From: G963668605 sp963668605
GTDB lineage: Bacteria; Acidobacteriota; Terriglobia; Bryobacterales; Bryobacteraceae
Length of the DNA: 64,000 bases
Direction: 5' to 3'
Assembly (NCBI GenBank): GCA_963668605.1
Contig: OY764903.1
Location: 1,240,001 to 1,304,000 of the forward strand
The translations under genes and the position numbers were made by a program. Shown one piece after another: positions 1 to 10,185 of the stretch. How positions within the stretch are numbered: the first letter of the stretch is position 1; the number at the start of each line of letters is the position of its first letter. The notes under the pieces are model-generated. The model did not search any database. It saw only the letters and a program-made list of their open reading frames with translations, and was not told the DNA's origin.

Positions 1-2456
1 CCCGTGCGAACAAGTTCGTTCTCGACCCTCTTGGGGACAGTCCGGATGCCAGGAGTCTTGAGAAAAACCGCCACTCCGCCACGCTTGACATGCGCTATCA
101 CTTGTGTGAACTGCTGCAGGGTTTCGGCATTTCGCGATGTATCGGTGGCCACGATTACCGGAAGATTCCCGGCGCCGCTGAATTCGCGAAAGTGCAATCC
201 GTGCGTTTTCAAAAACGGCGTGAGCTCGCCTTTCGGATCGAGCACGGCGAACTCCGCAGCGGGCACCTGCAAGTCCTTCTTTGCCAGGTAAAAGAACTCG
301 TGCTCATTCGCGTAACCGGCGGCTCGTACCCGCACTTTGTAGGTACCCGATGGCCCGAGCGGAGGCAATTCAGTTTCGAGCAGAGTGCTGATTCCGGCGG
401 CGATCGAGACCTTATTACTCCTGCGATGTCGCACATTGCCGTCGGGGCCGGCAATTTCCCACGTTAGCTCTTCGGTGCGAGCGCCCTGTTCATTCACCGC
501 CAGAAAGCGCAACTGGGCAGTCTGCCCTTCGCTGACATTTGGCGGGTCCACCTTGGCCGCGATATAGAGCGGCGCCTGAACGCGTTTCACGGTTTCGTAA
601 ACCAACTTGGGATTACGGAAGAGGTCCAAAACGCCCGCGCCGATCACCCAGTCACCATCGGTATAGGCATGCAGACAGTAACCGGCGATGCGCGGGTTTA
701 GCCGGAGAGCTTCCAATTGTATCCGGTTCCCTTCCGCCTGCACTCGCTGCGACGCCCGGCACAACGCCGCCGTGTCGGGGAAGATCTCGTCCCACTTCAT
801 CTGGCGCGCAGCCTTTTCGATGCCTTCGAGCAGCAGCACATGATAACGGTAATCCGGCGTGAGCGGATTGCCTTCCCGTTTGTAGCGCTCCACATTAGCA
901 GGCAGATCGGGAAAAGCGCCATAACCAACTTCGGACACGAAGATCAGCCCGTCCGGAGCTTTCATAGCGCTTCTGCCAAGCATCCGCGCATCAGAGCCCT
1001 GTTGCGGAAGGCGAAGGTAGAGGTCGTAGGTTTGGGGCGAGACTGGCGCCGGCCTATAAGAATGTACTTCGTTAATCGCCACTGGTTCGTAGCCGTAGGG
1101 CGGATAGGCGTGAGCGCCCTCGGCCCAGCCACCCGATTCGTCAATGACGATTCGAGTTGGGTCCAAGCCCCGCGCCAACAACGACATGCCTTGTTTCAGC
1201 CGCGCCAAGCCAGGACGAACGATCTCATTGAACAATTCCCAGTAGATAACTGACGGATGATTGCGATCCCGCAGGATCATCTCTCGGATTTCGTTGGCAA
1301 TGCGCTGCTCGGTTTCCGGTGCAAGCTGCGGCCAATAGTCCATACATTCGATCGGCGGGGCGCCAACCAGCATGATGCCCATCTCATCGGCAAGCTCGAG
1401 AATAATGGGAGCGGGCGGCTTGCGCCACGGGCGCAGCACATTGAATCCGGCTTCCTTCGCCAGTCGTATTTCCCGGCGCACTATATCGGGGTTAGGAGGA
1501 AACGCAAGCGTATGCGGATAGAGTCCCTCCCAAAAGCCCGCTTTGATGAAGATTCTCTGCCCGTTGAGGTAATAATCGCGCCCGCGGATAACGAACTCGC
1601 GCATTCCAAAGCGCTGCTGAGCGCGATCCAGAACACTACCGCCTTCACTCAAGGCCGCCTGTAGCGTGTAAAGATTCGGGTGCTCCGGAGACCAGAGCTT
1701 TGCGTTGGGAATACTGATTTCGGCTTCGACGACGTTTTGACCCGGCCGCAGCGCGATCTCCCGCCTGGCGCCTCCTGCGTTACCATCCAGAACGAGTTCG
1801 AGCGTAACCGGACGCACTTTTCTGGAAGCATTCTCCACCTCTGTCCGGACCACCACCCGGCTACCTTTGATATCCGGCTGTACGAAGACTCGGGAGACAT
1901 AAACCTCGTTCGATGCTACCAGTTGCACGGATTGCCATATTCCGCCCGTGATCGCGCCGCGCCAATGAGGCGTCTCATTCGGCCCAATGCCATCCAGAAT
2001 CGTGTCCTTCGTTAACACTGGACCAAGCACGCGCACAGCGAGAAAATTCTCCTCACCAGACCGCAGCAGGTCGCCGACCGTTAATTCGAAAGGCGTATAG
2101 CCGCCCTCATGAAAACCGGCCGGCTGATCGTTTATCCAGACCTCGGCACGATAATTCACGGCGTCGAAACGCAGCCGAATAAGCTTTCCCTTCCAGGCGG
2201 CCGGCACTCGAATTCGCAATCCGTACCATGCCGCGCCTTCGTAATCTTGTTCGATAGTCTCCCAACAGCTTGGAACCTGAATGGTTCGCTTGCTGGCCAA
2301 GGATTCAAACGTCTTCTGTTTGTACCATTGGGCCGCGCGCCCTTCGTTGCGGTGGTCGAATACAATCTGCCAGGCGCCATCCAAACTGAGGGTTTCCCCA
2401 AACGCCGTGTCTGCGGCGCAGGCAAGCAGGATCAGAAGAGCAACCGTTTTCTTCAT
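1..2456 (-). CDS. Glycoside hydrolase family 2 enzyme (beta-galactosidase/glucuronidase-like), 3' end beyond the window
   Basis: The reading frame is open from an ATG at 2456 to the left edge, about 818 codons without a stop, so the C-terminus is missing. The N-terminus is a signal peptide (MKKTVALLILLACAADTAFG). It is followed by a jelly-roll sugar-binding domain (VPSCWETIEQDYEGAAWYG, then AEVWINDQPAGFHEGGYTPF), an Ig-like sandwich, and a TIM barrel. The acid/base pair is visible in YWELFNEI (N410, E411, codons near 1224-1229). The likely nucleophile is E509 in VSEVGYG (near 930-932). Known GH2 enzymes cleave beta-galactosides, beta-glucuronides or beta-mannosides, and the substrate cannot be told here. 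It is divergent from the sulfatase at 2611, which suggests shared glycan use. AGGA lies about 7 bases before the ATG. Family is confident; specificity is unknown. Confidence 0.88.
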   Translation of the reverse strand, partial: MKKTVALLILLACAADTAFGETLSLDGAWQIVFDHRNEGRAAQWYKQKTFESLASKRTIQVPSCWETIEQDYEGAAWYGLRIRVPAAWKGKLIRLRFDAVNYRAEVWINDQPAGFHEGGYTPFELTVGDLLRSGEENFLAVRVLGPVLTKDTILDGIGPNETPHWRGAITGGIWQSVQLVASNEVYVSRVFVQPDIKGSRVVVRTEVENASRKVRPVTLELVLDGNAGGARREIALRPGQNVVEAEISIPNAKLWSPEHPNLYTLQAALSEGGSVLDRAQQRFGMREFVIRGRDYYLNGQRIFIKAGFWEGLYPHTLAFPPNPDIVRREIRLAKEAGFNVLRPWRKPPAPIILELADEMGIMLVGAPPIECMDYWPQLAPETEQRIANEIREMILRDRNHPSVIYWELFNEIVRPGLARLKQGMSLLARGLDPTRIVIDESGGWAEGAHAYPPYGYEPVAINEVHSYRPAPVSPQTYDLYLRLPQQGSDARMLGRSAMKAPDGLIFVSEVGYGAFPDLPANVERYKREGNPLTPDYRYHVLLLEGIEKAARQMKWDEIFPDTAALCRASQRVQAEGNRIQLEALRLNPRIAGYCLHAYTDGDWVIGAGVLDLFRNPKLVYETVKRVQAPLYIAAKVDPPNVSEGQTAQLRFLAVNEQGARTEELTWEIAGPDGNVRHRRSNKVSIAAGISTLLETELPPLGPSGTYKVRVRAAGYANEHEFFYLAKKDLQVPAAEFAVLDPKGELTPFLKTHGLHFREFSGAGNLPVIVATDTSRNAETLQQFTQVIAHVKRGGVAVFLKTPGIRTVPKRVENELVRT

Positions 2457-2610
2457 ACTTTATCCTGGAGGCTAAGATTCAGATCCAAATCCCCAAAATC
2501 TCCTCTAAATGGACCAACCATTGTAGAATACGGTTACAGCGGCCGTCAAACCGCAACTCTATTGGTTTGACGCCTCGATCAGGTCTCCTTATAATTGGTA
2601 GAGCCTTTAT
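2457..2610. promoter_or_regulatory. Divergent intergenic region between GH2 and sulfatase genes
   Basis: These 154 bases separate two divergently transcribed glycan genes and must hold at least the leader regions of both. I could not identify a convincing -35/-10 pair or operator by eye. The call rests on gene orientation only. Confidence 0.3.
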
Positions 2611-4116
2611 ATGAATCGGCGAACTTTTCTCAGGCAGGCCGCGGTTCCCGTGATGGGAGCCACAGCACCCGCCCAGATACGCGGCGAGCGCAGAAACATC
2701 GTGCTGCTCTATTGCGAACAATTTCAGCACGATGTGGCCTCCTATGCCGGCGGGCCGGCCAAGACCCCGAACCTGGAGAGTTTTGCGGCCGAAGCAGTGA
2801 ATTTTCGCACCGCCTGTACCACTACCGCGCTCTGCTCGCCCGCCCGCGGCGCGTTGTTCACGGGGCGACTCGGGCACCGCACCGGAATGGAGGACAACCC
2901 TTACGGCTGGCATGCTCGTACGACAGGGTTGGACCTGCAGCATACGACTTTAATCGAATGGGCGCGGAAAAAGGACTACTTCATCGGATACTTCGGGAAG
3001 TGGCATCTGGGTCAGGATGGCCCTATCCGCCGCGGAGCGCATCGTTACCCGGCTACTGGATTTGATCGGCCGCGTATTCCAGGCAAGACCAACAAGCCCG
3101 ACTTTTCGCTAACCAAGCCGTATTACGAAAAGGGCCGGACGTTCCCCGAGAAGCCTGGGTTTTATAAGACTCAACCGGGCACATACGAGAACTGCGTAGC
3201 GCACAATGTCGCGCAGTCGGGTGTCCGTTTCCTGAAGGAGGCCGCGGAGAAAAACCAGCCCTTCTTTCTGACCGCCAGTTTCACGGCGGTGCACCCGCCG
3301 TATGATGTGCCCGCACCTTACAATACGATGTACGATTGGCGCTCGACCAAATTGCCCGTCAACCTGCACGATACTTTCGATAAGAAGCCGGCTTATCAGG
3401 CGGACGTCATGTGGCCGTTTCACGACACCGCCCATATGTCGGACGACGACTGGCGGCGCAGCAACGCCTTTTACCATGGTTTCGTGACGCTGCTTGATCG
3501 CGCCCTCGGTGAAGTAATTGACGCGCTCAAGGCTAACAAGCAGTGGGACAATACGCTGGTTATCGTGATCGCGGATCACGGCGATATGAACGGCGCGCAC
3601 AACCGCTATGACAAAGGACCGTACAGCTACGACGAGGTGATGCGAATTCCGCTGCTTGTGCGGTGGCCTGGCGTGCAGCCGCGTCAGGTTTCCCGGCACG
3701 TCCACTCCATGGATATCAACCAGACCGTAGTGGAATGGGCCGGCCTGGAACCGGACGTCCCGAACGTGGACAGCCGGTCGCTGCGGCCGTTGATGGAACA
3801 CGGCGATACCGCCTGGAAGACCCCCGATGAGGCTTTCTACCGTTACGAGTGGTACAACGGATTGTGGTTTGGGCTACGGGCTGTTCGCACCGCCGAGTTC
3901 AAGTATTGTTTCAATCCAGCCGGTCTCGACGAGCTTTACGATCTGCGGAAGGACCCGGGTGAACTGAACAACTGCATCGATACTCCGGCTGTGGCTTCCG
4001 TGCAACGCAATCTTGAGGACCGCCTGCTGGCCCATCTCGACCAAACCGGGGATACGCTCGTTGCCTCCAGGCTACGGGACTACCTGGCCTTCCGCCGCCG
4101 CGTCAAAGAGTCTTAA
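2611..4116 (+). CDS. Tat-exported type I sulfatase
   Basis: A 501-residue arylsulfatase-family protein. It starts with a twin-arginine signal (NRRTFLRQ, residues 2-9). The formylglycine motif CSPAR sits at residues 75-79, so Cys75 would be oxidised by a formylglycine-generating enzyme, which is not in this window. Further family marks are KWHLG near residue 130 and IADHGD in the second half for metal binding. The C-terminal part carries the usual LYDLRKDPGELNN segment. Such enzymes remove sulfate esters from polysaccharides in the periplasm. It lies 6 bases before the GH-A hydrolase at 4123, so the two are probably co-transcribed. The sulfate position cleaved cannot be predicted from this reading. 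Confidence 0.93.
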   Translation: MNRRTFLRQAAVPVMGATAPAQIRGERRNIVLLYCEQFQHDVASYAGGPAKTPNLESFAAEAVNFRTACTTTALCSPARGALFTGRLGHRTGMEDNPYGWHARTTGLDLQHTTLIEWARKKDYFIGYFGKWHLGQDGPIRRGAHRYPATGFDRPRIPGKTNKPDFSLTKPYYEKGRTFPEKPGFYKTQPGTYENCVAHNVAQSGVRFLKEAAEKNQPFFLTASFTAVHPPYDVPAPYNTMYDWRSTKLPVNLHDTFDKKPAYQADVMWPFHDTAHMSDDDWRRSNAFYHGFVTLLDRALGEVIDALKANKQWDNTLVIVIADHGDMNGAHNRYDKGPYSYDEVMRIPLLVRWPGVQPRQVSRHVHSMDINQTVVEWAGLEPDVPNVDSRSLRPLMEHGDTAWKTPDEAFYRYEWYNGLWFGLRAVRTAEFKYCFNPAGLDELYDLRKDPGELNNCIDTPAVASVQRNLEDRLLAHLDQTGDTLVASRLRDYLAFRRRVKES

Positions 4117-4122
4117 TCCATT

Positions 4123-6276
4123 ATGCTTATTCGTCTTCTGCCTGCTTTTCTCACACTCCTTGCGCCCGTTTTTGCTCAAGATGCGGACTTCTTCAAATTC
4201 TCCATTGACGAGGACCATCTAAGCGGCGCGCCGGATTTCAGTTTTCTGAATCACGCGCTCACGCCTGCCGACCGCGTCGTCGTTAGGGATGGCCACTTCT
4301 GCCGGATCGGCGATGGCCGGCGCGTCCGGATGTTCGGCGTGAACCTCGCCTTTGCCGCGAACTTCCCCGAGACGGCCGATGCGCCGCGAATTGCCAAGCG
4401 GCTGCGGCGGCTCGGCGTCAACCTCGTGCGGCTGCATCATTTGGATAGCAAGCCGGACCGCCGTCCCGAAGACGCCACCAGCACGCTCACCCTCGGGCCT
4501 TATCCCACGTTGAATCCGGTCGCGATCGCGCGGTTGCGGAATTTTCTGAACGCGTTCAAAGCCGAAGGCATATATGTGGATTTGAACCTGCACATCGGGT
4601 ACGAGTTCCGGCCGGAGGTCGACCACGTTCCCGCCTTGCCCAAGGGAGTCGACTTTCCGAAGCAGAGCAAGCCGCTCCACATCTTCTTTCCCCGCATGAT
4701 CGACCTGCAGGCCGAGTACGCGCGCAAGCTGATTGCGGCGCTGAATCTGAAGAACGATCCGGTCCTGGCCATGGTGGAACTGAATAACGAGGCCTCGATG
4801 ATTAAGGCCTGGCAGTCTCGCGCTATCGACAATGCGTTGGTGGGCGAGTACAGGACGGAACTCGAGCGCCAGTGGAACGCGTTTCTGCGCAACAAATACC
4901 ACACATCCGAGACGGCCCCATTGGTGAAAGCCGATAAGCCCGAGCCTGGCCAACGTACGAACGACTTTCTTCTTTTTCTGACGGATCGCGACCGCCAATA
5001 CAACTCCCGCATCCTTGCCGCCGTGCGCGAAGCCTCCGACAAGTTAGTGCCCGTGACGGGAACGCAGATGAATTTTGCAGGTTTCCTTACTCTCGATTCG
5101 CAGGCCGATCTCGACTATCAGGACGGCCATTTCTATGTCGATTTTTACATCTTTCCTAACGGGCCCTGGAGCGCATGGGATCAAAGGGACTGGCGGATAC
5201 AGAACCTATCCAGCAGCGGGTCCGGGCTTGAAGCGATTCTGAACATAGCGGCGTTTCGCGAAGCGGACCGCCCGTACACTATCAGCGAATTCAACCAACG
5301 GTGGCCGAATACGTACGGCGCCGAAATCGATCCCACATTGGCGGTGTTCGCCGCTTTTCAGGATTGGGACGCCGTCATGCATTACGCCTACTCGCACAGG
5401 CTGGGAGCAAACCTTCCGAACGGCTTAAATCTCGAGGGTGACTGGACGAAGTATCCCAATATCGGCCAGTCGGCTTGGCTGCTTCGTTCCGGCGCGATCC
5501 AACCTGCGAAGCAAGCCATCACGATCCCGATCTCGCAACAGTTGCGTCTCGAGGCGGGCCAGAAAAAGGTGGTTGGCCGAGTGCTGGACTTCTTGAAGGC
5601 GGCGACCGGTTACGATCCAGCGGTTGCGCTTTTGCATCGCGTTGCGATTAAAGCGGACTCGGAGCACAGCATTCCCGATGCAGCCAAAGCTGCCGGCGCA
5701 GCGCCCTATCGCTCTGACACCGGCGAGATGGACTATGATCCGGGGGCAAAGCTGTTCCTTATTCACGCACCCCAAGCGGCCGGCGTTATTGGCTTCGCGG
5801 GCGGGAAGACAGTCACTTCGGGAGCGATTGATCTGAGATTGGCCGGTGATGATCCCGGGTTCGCAACCGTTCTCCTGACCGCTCTCGATGGCAAGGGCAT
5901 CGCCGAATCCAGCCGGCTGTTGCTCTCGACGCCAGGCTACGCTCTTCGCACGCAGCCGGGATCGAACCCGCCGCGCCCCCAGAAACTGATTCCCTACGGC
6001 AAAGGCCATTGGACGCTCGAACCGGAGCCGGACGTCGCGAATAAGCCTTCTGGCCCCATCGACAAGGGAATCGGCCCGGCATGGATGAAGCGCGTCGAAA
6101 GTTTTCTCACTCTACGTACGTCGGCGAAGGCGCTGACAGTCTACCCCCTGGACGGCCGTGGCGCACGCCAGGCGGCAGTGAAGGACGTCGAGAGAATCAA
6201 GGGCGGCTTTCAGATTCACATTCAGGCCGCGGGCCAGACATTTTCACCATGGTACGAACTGGTGGCAAAGCAGTAA
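4123..6276 (+). CDS. Secreted clan GH-A glycoside hydrolase (cellulase-like TIM barrel)
   Basis: A 717-residue protein with a signal peptide (MLIRLLPAFLTLLAPVFA). A TIM barrel covers about residues 50-450 (FGVNLAF, LGVNLVRLHHLD, YVDLNLHIGYE). The acid/base Glu is E223 in VELNNEAS and the probable nucleophile is E389 in TISEFNQRWPN, the arrangement of clan GH-A enzymes such as GH5. The C-terminal 250 residues are a beta-rich accessory region. It follows the sulfatase with a 6-base gap and very likely forms an operon with it. The exact GH family and substrate are not clear, though the neighbours suggest a sulfated or fucosylated glycan. Confidence 0.8.
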   Translation: MLIRLLPAFLTLLAPVFAQDADFFKFSIDEDHLSGAPDFSFLNHALTPADRVVVRDGHFCRIGDGRRVRMFGVNLAFAANFPETADAPRIAKRLRRLGVNLVRLHHLDSKPDRRPEDATSTLTLGPYPTLNPVAIARLRNFLNAFKAEGIYVDLNLHIGYEFRPEVDHVPALPKGVDFPKQSKPLHIFFPRMIDLQAEYARKLIAALNLKNDPVLAMVELNNEASMIKAWQSRAIDNALVGEYRTELERQWNAFLRNKYHTSETAPLVKADKPEPGQRTNDFLLFLTDRDRQYNSRILAAVREASDKLVPVTGTQMNFAGFLTLDSQADLDYQDGHFYVDFYIFPNGPWSAWDQRDWRIQNLSSSGSGLEAILNIAAFREADRPYTISEFNQRWPNTYGAEIDPTLAVFAAFQDWDAVMHYAYSHRLGANLPNGLNLEGDWTKYPNIGQSAWLLRSGAIQPAKQAITIPISQQLRLEAGQKKVVGRVLDFLKAATGYDPAVALLHRVAIKADSEHSIPDAAKAAGAAPYRSDTGEMDYDPGAKLFLIHAPQAAGVIGFAGGKTVTSGAIDLRLAGDDPGFATVLLTALDGKGIAESSRLLLSTPGYALRTQPGSNPPRPQKLIPYGKGHWTLEPEPDVANKPSGPIDKGIGPAWMKRVESFLTLRTSAKALTVYPLDGRGARQAAVKDVERIKGGFQIHIQAAGQTFSPWYELVAKQ

Positions 6277-6326
6277 GCACGATTCAAAGCTTCACCGTGA
6301 CGCGTTGCTTGATGAGGCCAAGTTGT

Positions 6327-6441
6327 TCATGCAGCGCGGGCTGCGTTCCCCTCCCCGTGATGATTCCGCTCGCGGTGGTAGTGTTCCGGGTACTCGGTCA
6401 GGGCCCAGCGTAACGGAGCTTCGCCGAATAAGATCAGCTTG
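6327..6441 (-). pseudogene. C-terminal remnant of an integrase-core transposase
   Basis: On the minus strand this stretch reads LFKLILFGEAPLRWALTEY, then PEHYHRERNHHGEGN, then a stop at 6327-6329. That is the C-terminal signature of rve-type (IS3/IS481-like) transposases, whose usual form is FGE-LR-AL-EY--HYH-ERNHQG-GN. No catalytic DDE core is present, and upstream the frame is lost. It lies between the GH-A hydrolase and the TonB receptor, and the remaining 240 bases up to 6681 hold nothing else I recognise. The family assignment rests on a remembered motif. Confidence 0.5.
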
Positions 6442-6681
6442 AACAAGCGCAAACGCGCATGTAGATTTCTCGGCGATCAGGTATTCAGAACTGTGGGGCC
6501 GCCGGTTTAAGGGTGCAAACACTTCCTGAACAGGTATCAGGACTGGTCGCGCAGCCCGCACTCCGCGGAATCGACCGACAGCGGAGCTCTGCTGCTGCCG
6601 TATCGACGGCAGTCAGGATTGAGGCTGCGCTACTGGTTCGCTCAAATCGGATTGCCTGCGATGCTCACCCTCAGCCCGGGG

Positions 6682-9600
6682 CTAAAAAATGAATTTCAAG
6701 CCGAGGAAGACACGCCGGGCCCCCTCAGCTTCCTGTGTGCCCAACACCTTTCCGAAGTTGCTGTTGGTTGGGTTTGTGTTGGGCGCGTCGAACATCGGGT
6801 GATTGGCGATATTCTCGGCCTCCGCGCGCACTTGAAGGCGCATCTTCTCCCGCAGGCGAATATTCTTGAACAGGCTCACGTCCCAGAGGTCGATCCCATC
6901 GGCGCGCAGGGAGGAGATCTGACTCGGAAACGTGCGGATATTCGATGCGAGTTGGCGCTGCGTGTTGCGCTCGAATCCGCTGGTGTCAAACCACCTCTCC
7001 GGGCTGCGCTCTCCGCGGGAAAGCTTGATGTCCGTCCAGTTGTCTCCGTAGTAGATGACATTGCCCCATTCGAGGGGCGCCCCACTCTGAATCTGGTAGA
7101 TGGCCTGTGTCTGCCAGCCACCCACGAAGCGGTCCAGAACACTCCCCGCATTGCCGAAGACACGCTTGCCTCTGCCGAAGGGCAATTCATAGACCGTGCT
7201 AACCACCAGGCGGTGTGGCCGGTCCAGGTTGGCCAGCACATGCTCGGGACGCGAGTCGGTCGCCTCCAGGTAGCTGGTGGCGGTGATGTTCTTCGACCAG
7301 GTGTAGCTCGCGCGGAACTGCAACCCGGCCGTAAATCTGCGTTCGAAGCGGGCAGTCAGGCCGTTGTACCAGGACGATCCAGCCGGCAGGCCAGTGGAGA
7401 GACTCGTGAAATGAGGATACGGGCTGAGAAGCTGCGAGCGGTTGACCGTCTTGCCTGTCGCCATCGCAGAACCCTCGAATCCTTCAATGCCTTGAAATGG
7501 GTTCGTTACTTTGGCACTGAGGAAATCGATCGTTGCCTGGTCGCGCGCCAGCGAAGTGCTCAGGTACTGGCGCGGTGTGGTGTCGAACGACGTATCGACG
7601 CGCGAGCGGACGGTCTTGCTGCCAAGATATCCCACCTCAATGACGCTACGGTCGAACGGCTGGAACTGGATGGTGGCGCTCCAGCGCTGCGTGTACGGCC
7701 GGCGGCCGTCAGAAGAGGAGAATCCGGGCGCGCGCCCGAGATAGGTCCTCAATCCGCCCGCCGCACCCTGCGGCAACACCACGCCGAAAGGCAAGGGATT
7801 GGCTGCCGATCCCACGTAGGATATTCCGTTGTCCACGCTGGCGATCACACTGGTGTTCTGGCTATAACCGGGCAGGTCGGTGTTATAGAACTCTGATCCC
7901 AACATCCCGAAGAAGATCCCGTACCCCGCCCGCGCCACGGTACGGGGGCTGATCTGGTAAGCGAAACCGACGCGCGGCATAAAGGCGCGATAATCCGCGT
8001 TGCGCAGTCCGCGAGGGTTGCCGCCTATCCCCAGGAAGGTGACCCCGCCGATGGTATTGAACTGATTCACGGCGATCTCCGGAATAGGCGATTTGGCGTA
8101 GTTGGCGCGCGCGGCAGCCTGGATCGGATTCACGGTGGTGAAATCGTAATCCCGAGTGCCGCGGTTGAAGCGTTCCGTGAGCGGACTCTCGTATTCCCAC
8201 CTGAGGCCCAGATTAAGGGTCAACTTGTTGTTGGCCCGCCAATCGTCCTGTACGAAGATGCCGTAATACCGGGTGGACTCGGCGCGCGAATCGTTCACGT
8301 TGGTGCTGCCACCATCGGGCAGGCCGAAAAGCATGCTGGCAATCCCCTGGCCGACCGGTGCACCTGGCGAATTGTCAAGCGGTCCGCGCGTGTAGGCGTC
8401 ATTGAAATCCATGCGCGGCGAGACGTTTCCGAACGACTTGTTGTTTTCCATCATCAGGCGCAGGTCGCCGCCGAACTTCAGGCTGTGGTCACCCTTTATC
8501 CAGGTCAAGGTGTTCAGCAGGCTATGTGTGTAGTAGGTCCGGGTGTATCCCCCGCCGTTGCCGAGGGTGAGCATGCCCTTGCTGCGGATATCCGGAAACG
8601 AAATCCCTTCGGGATCAAGTTGTTTGACCAGGTCCTTGGAAAAAAACTCGGTGATGTCCCAGCCTTGGTTGTCGAAACTCTCCACTTCGGAAAACCAGGT
8701 AAACCCGTAGCGAACGTCCAGTACCGTTCCTGGAGAGAGCACGAACACGTTGTCGAGCGCCAAACCCCGGTGCGGCCGTTTCCGTTCGCGTCCGCGGACT
8801 GTGCTGTCCGGAATGTACTTGTCAAATTGGCCGGTGAAATCCGAATGGGAGTACCGCGCAAACATGCGGTGTTTCTCGCTGAAGTTCTGATCGATGCGCA
8901 CCACGGGCTGCCGCATGATCTGGTCTTTGGGCGTTTCTACGGAGTAGTTGCTCAAGCCGTCGGCGGTGCCCGTCGTATTGGGGAGCGGATAGTAATTAAC
9001 GAGTTTCTGGCCGATGGGATGGATGCGGCTGGGCGGGACGATATTGCCGGGCAGGGGATTTCGCTGCAAGCGCGATCCGCTGGCCCGAGTGGTAAAGGGA
9101 TCGTAGATCTGGTAGTCGGCTCCCAGCCCGAGCAGCGCGGAGAAGTCGCCCTTCCGCTGTGCCTCGGTCGGTACCGAGACCAGGTTAGAGACAGGCTGTT
9201 TGCGATCGTGTCCCTGGTAACCGAACATCCAAAACGTTCGGTTCTTGCCGTTGTAAAGCCCGGGAATTACCAGCGGACCGCCGACGGCCACAGAGTACCT
9301 CTTCCAGTTCTCTGCGGGCGTGCGCGACTTGATCTTCGCGTCCGTTACCGGGCCGGTAGTGGGATCGAAGATCCACTTGTTGGTAAAGAAATTCCGTGTC
9401 ATCAGCGGCCCCCAGGCGGCCGCCGCTCCGCCGGATCCGTGCACCTCGTTGGTTCCGGATTTCAGACTGATGCTCAACGAGCCTCCGGTGGTGTGGCCGA
9501 TTGAGGCATCGTAAGTGGCCGTCTGCACACGGACCTCCTGCACCATGTCCGGCGGCGGGGTGAACGCGGCATTGCCATCGTAGGAATTATTGCTGACGCC

Positions 9601-10185
9601 GTCCACGCTGAAGTCCAGGCCGCGGTTGCCGCTGCCGGCCACGCTGAGGGCCGAACTCTGATCAACGTTCCACGGCCCACCGGCGGGCAGACCGGGCATG
9701 ACCACCCCAGGGGACAGCCCGTAGATCCACGCCAGGCTGCCGCCGCGTTGTGGAAGGTTGGCCGCCTCATCGCTGGTCATCACTTGGGCCACGGAACTAG
9801 TGGCGCTATCGAGTATTGGCGCCGCAGCGTTCACTTCCACCACTTCTGCCACGTCTCCAAGGACCATCTGAATGTCGATCTGGATGCGGTCTCCGGTGCG
9901 CAATTCGATTCCCGGGTGCGACCAGCGCCTGAAACCGGCGCTGTCAGCGTCGACCTTGTAGGGGCCTGGGACCAGGTAAGGAATTTCATACTGACCGCCG
10001 GCGTTGGTGGTGGCACGTACGCTCACTCCGGTACTTGCGTTCACCGCACGCACCGTCACTCCGGGAATGACGCCGCCGGTGGTATCGGAAACCTTGCCCA
10101 CGATCGTCCCGCGTGGATCCTGACTGGCGAGCGGGAACGAGCAGATCAAAACAAGCATTAGAAGGAACGCTGAATCACGACGCAT
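6682..10185 (-). CDS. TonB-dependent receptor with carboxypeptidase-regulatory-like domain (Oar-like)
   Basis: About 1167 residues. A signal peptide (SAFLLMLVLICSFPLAS) is followed by a carboxypeptidase-regulatory-like beta sandwich at about residues 22-105 (GTIVGKVSDTTGGVIPGVTV). The plug domain spans about 120-240 (MVQEVRVQTATYDASIGHTTGG). The 22-strand barrel fills the rest and ends in the aromatic signal FLGLKFIF. The second ATG at 10185 is preferred over 10203 because GGAGG lies 11 bases before it and overlaps the first ATG. Receptors of this build bring oligosaccharides or other large ligands across the outer membrane using TonB energy. The neighbouring hydrolases suggest a glycan. No TonB or SusD-like partner is next to it, as is usual in Acidobacteriota. 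Confidence 0.92.
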   Translation of the reverse strand: MRRDSAFLLMLVLICSFPLASQDPRGTIVGKVSDTTGGVIPGVTVRAVNASTGVSVRATTNAGGQYEIPYLVPGPYKVDADSAGFRRWSHPGIELRTGDRIQIDIQMVLGDVAEVVEVNAAAPILDSATSSVAQVMTSDEAANLPQRGGSLAWIYGLSPGVVMPGLPAGGPWNVDQSSALSVAGSGNRGLDFSVDGVSNNSYDGNAAFTPPPDMVQEVRVQTATYDASIGHTTGGSLSISLKSGTNEVHGSGGAAAAWGPLMTRNFFTNKWIFDPTTGPVTDAKIKSRTPAENWKRYSVAVGGPLVIPGLYNGKNRTFWMFGYQGHDRKQPVSNLVSVPTEAQRKGDFSALLGLGADYQIYDPFTTRASGSRLQRNPLPGNIVPPSRIHPIGQKLVNYYPLPNTTGTADGLSNYSVETPKDQIMRQPVVRIDQNFSEKHRMFARYSHSDFTGQFDKYIPDSTVRGRERKRPHRGLALDNVFVLSPGTVLDVRYGFTWFSEVESFDNQGWDITEFFSKDLVKQLDPEGISFPDIRSKGMLTLGNGGGYTRTYYTHSLLNTLTWIKGDHSLKFGGDLRLMMENNKSFGNVSPRMDFNDAYTRGPLDNSPGAPVGQGIASMLFGLPDGGSTNVNDSRAESTRYYGIFVQDDWRANNKLTLNLGLRWEYESPLTERFNRGTRDYDFTTVNPIQAAARANYAKSPIPEIAVNQFNTIGGVTFLGIGGNPRGLRNADYRAFMPRVGFAYQISPRTVARAGYGIFFGMLGSEFYNTDLPGYSQNTSVIASVDNGISYVGSAANPLPFGVVLPQGAAGGLRTYLGRAPGFSSSDGRRPYTQRWSATIQFQPFDRSVIEVGYLGSKTVRSRVDTSFDTTPRQYLSTSLARDQATIDFLSAKVTNPFQGIEGFEGSAMATGKTVNRSQLLSPYPHFTSLSTGLPAGSSWYNGLTARFERRFTAGLQFRASYTWSKNITATSYLEATDSRPEHVLANLDRPHRLVVSTVYELPFGRGKRVFGNAGSVLDRFVGGWQTQAIYQIQSGAPLEWGNVIYYGDNWTDIKLSRGERSPERWFDTSGFERNTQRQLASNIRTFPSQISSLRADGIDLWDVSLFKNIRLREKMRLQVRAEAENIANHPMFDAPNTNPTNSNFGKVLGTQEAEGARRVFLGLKFIF

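Noticed and set aside
2479..2943. Minus-strand 154-codon frame opposite the sulfatase start
   Set aside because: It is antisense to a clear Tat signal and sulfatase motif and has no family marks of its own.
8485..9504. Plus-strand 339-codon frame inside the TonB receptor gene
   Set aside because: It is the antisense shadow of the receptor barrel; high GC leaves long stop-free frames opposite real genes.
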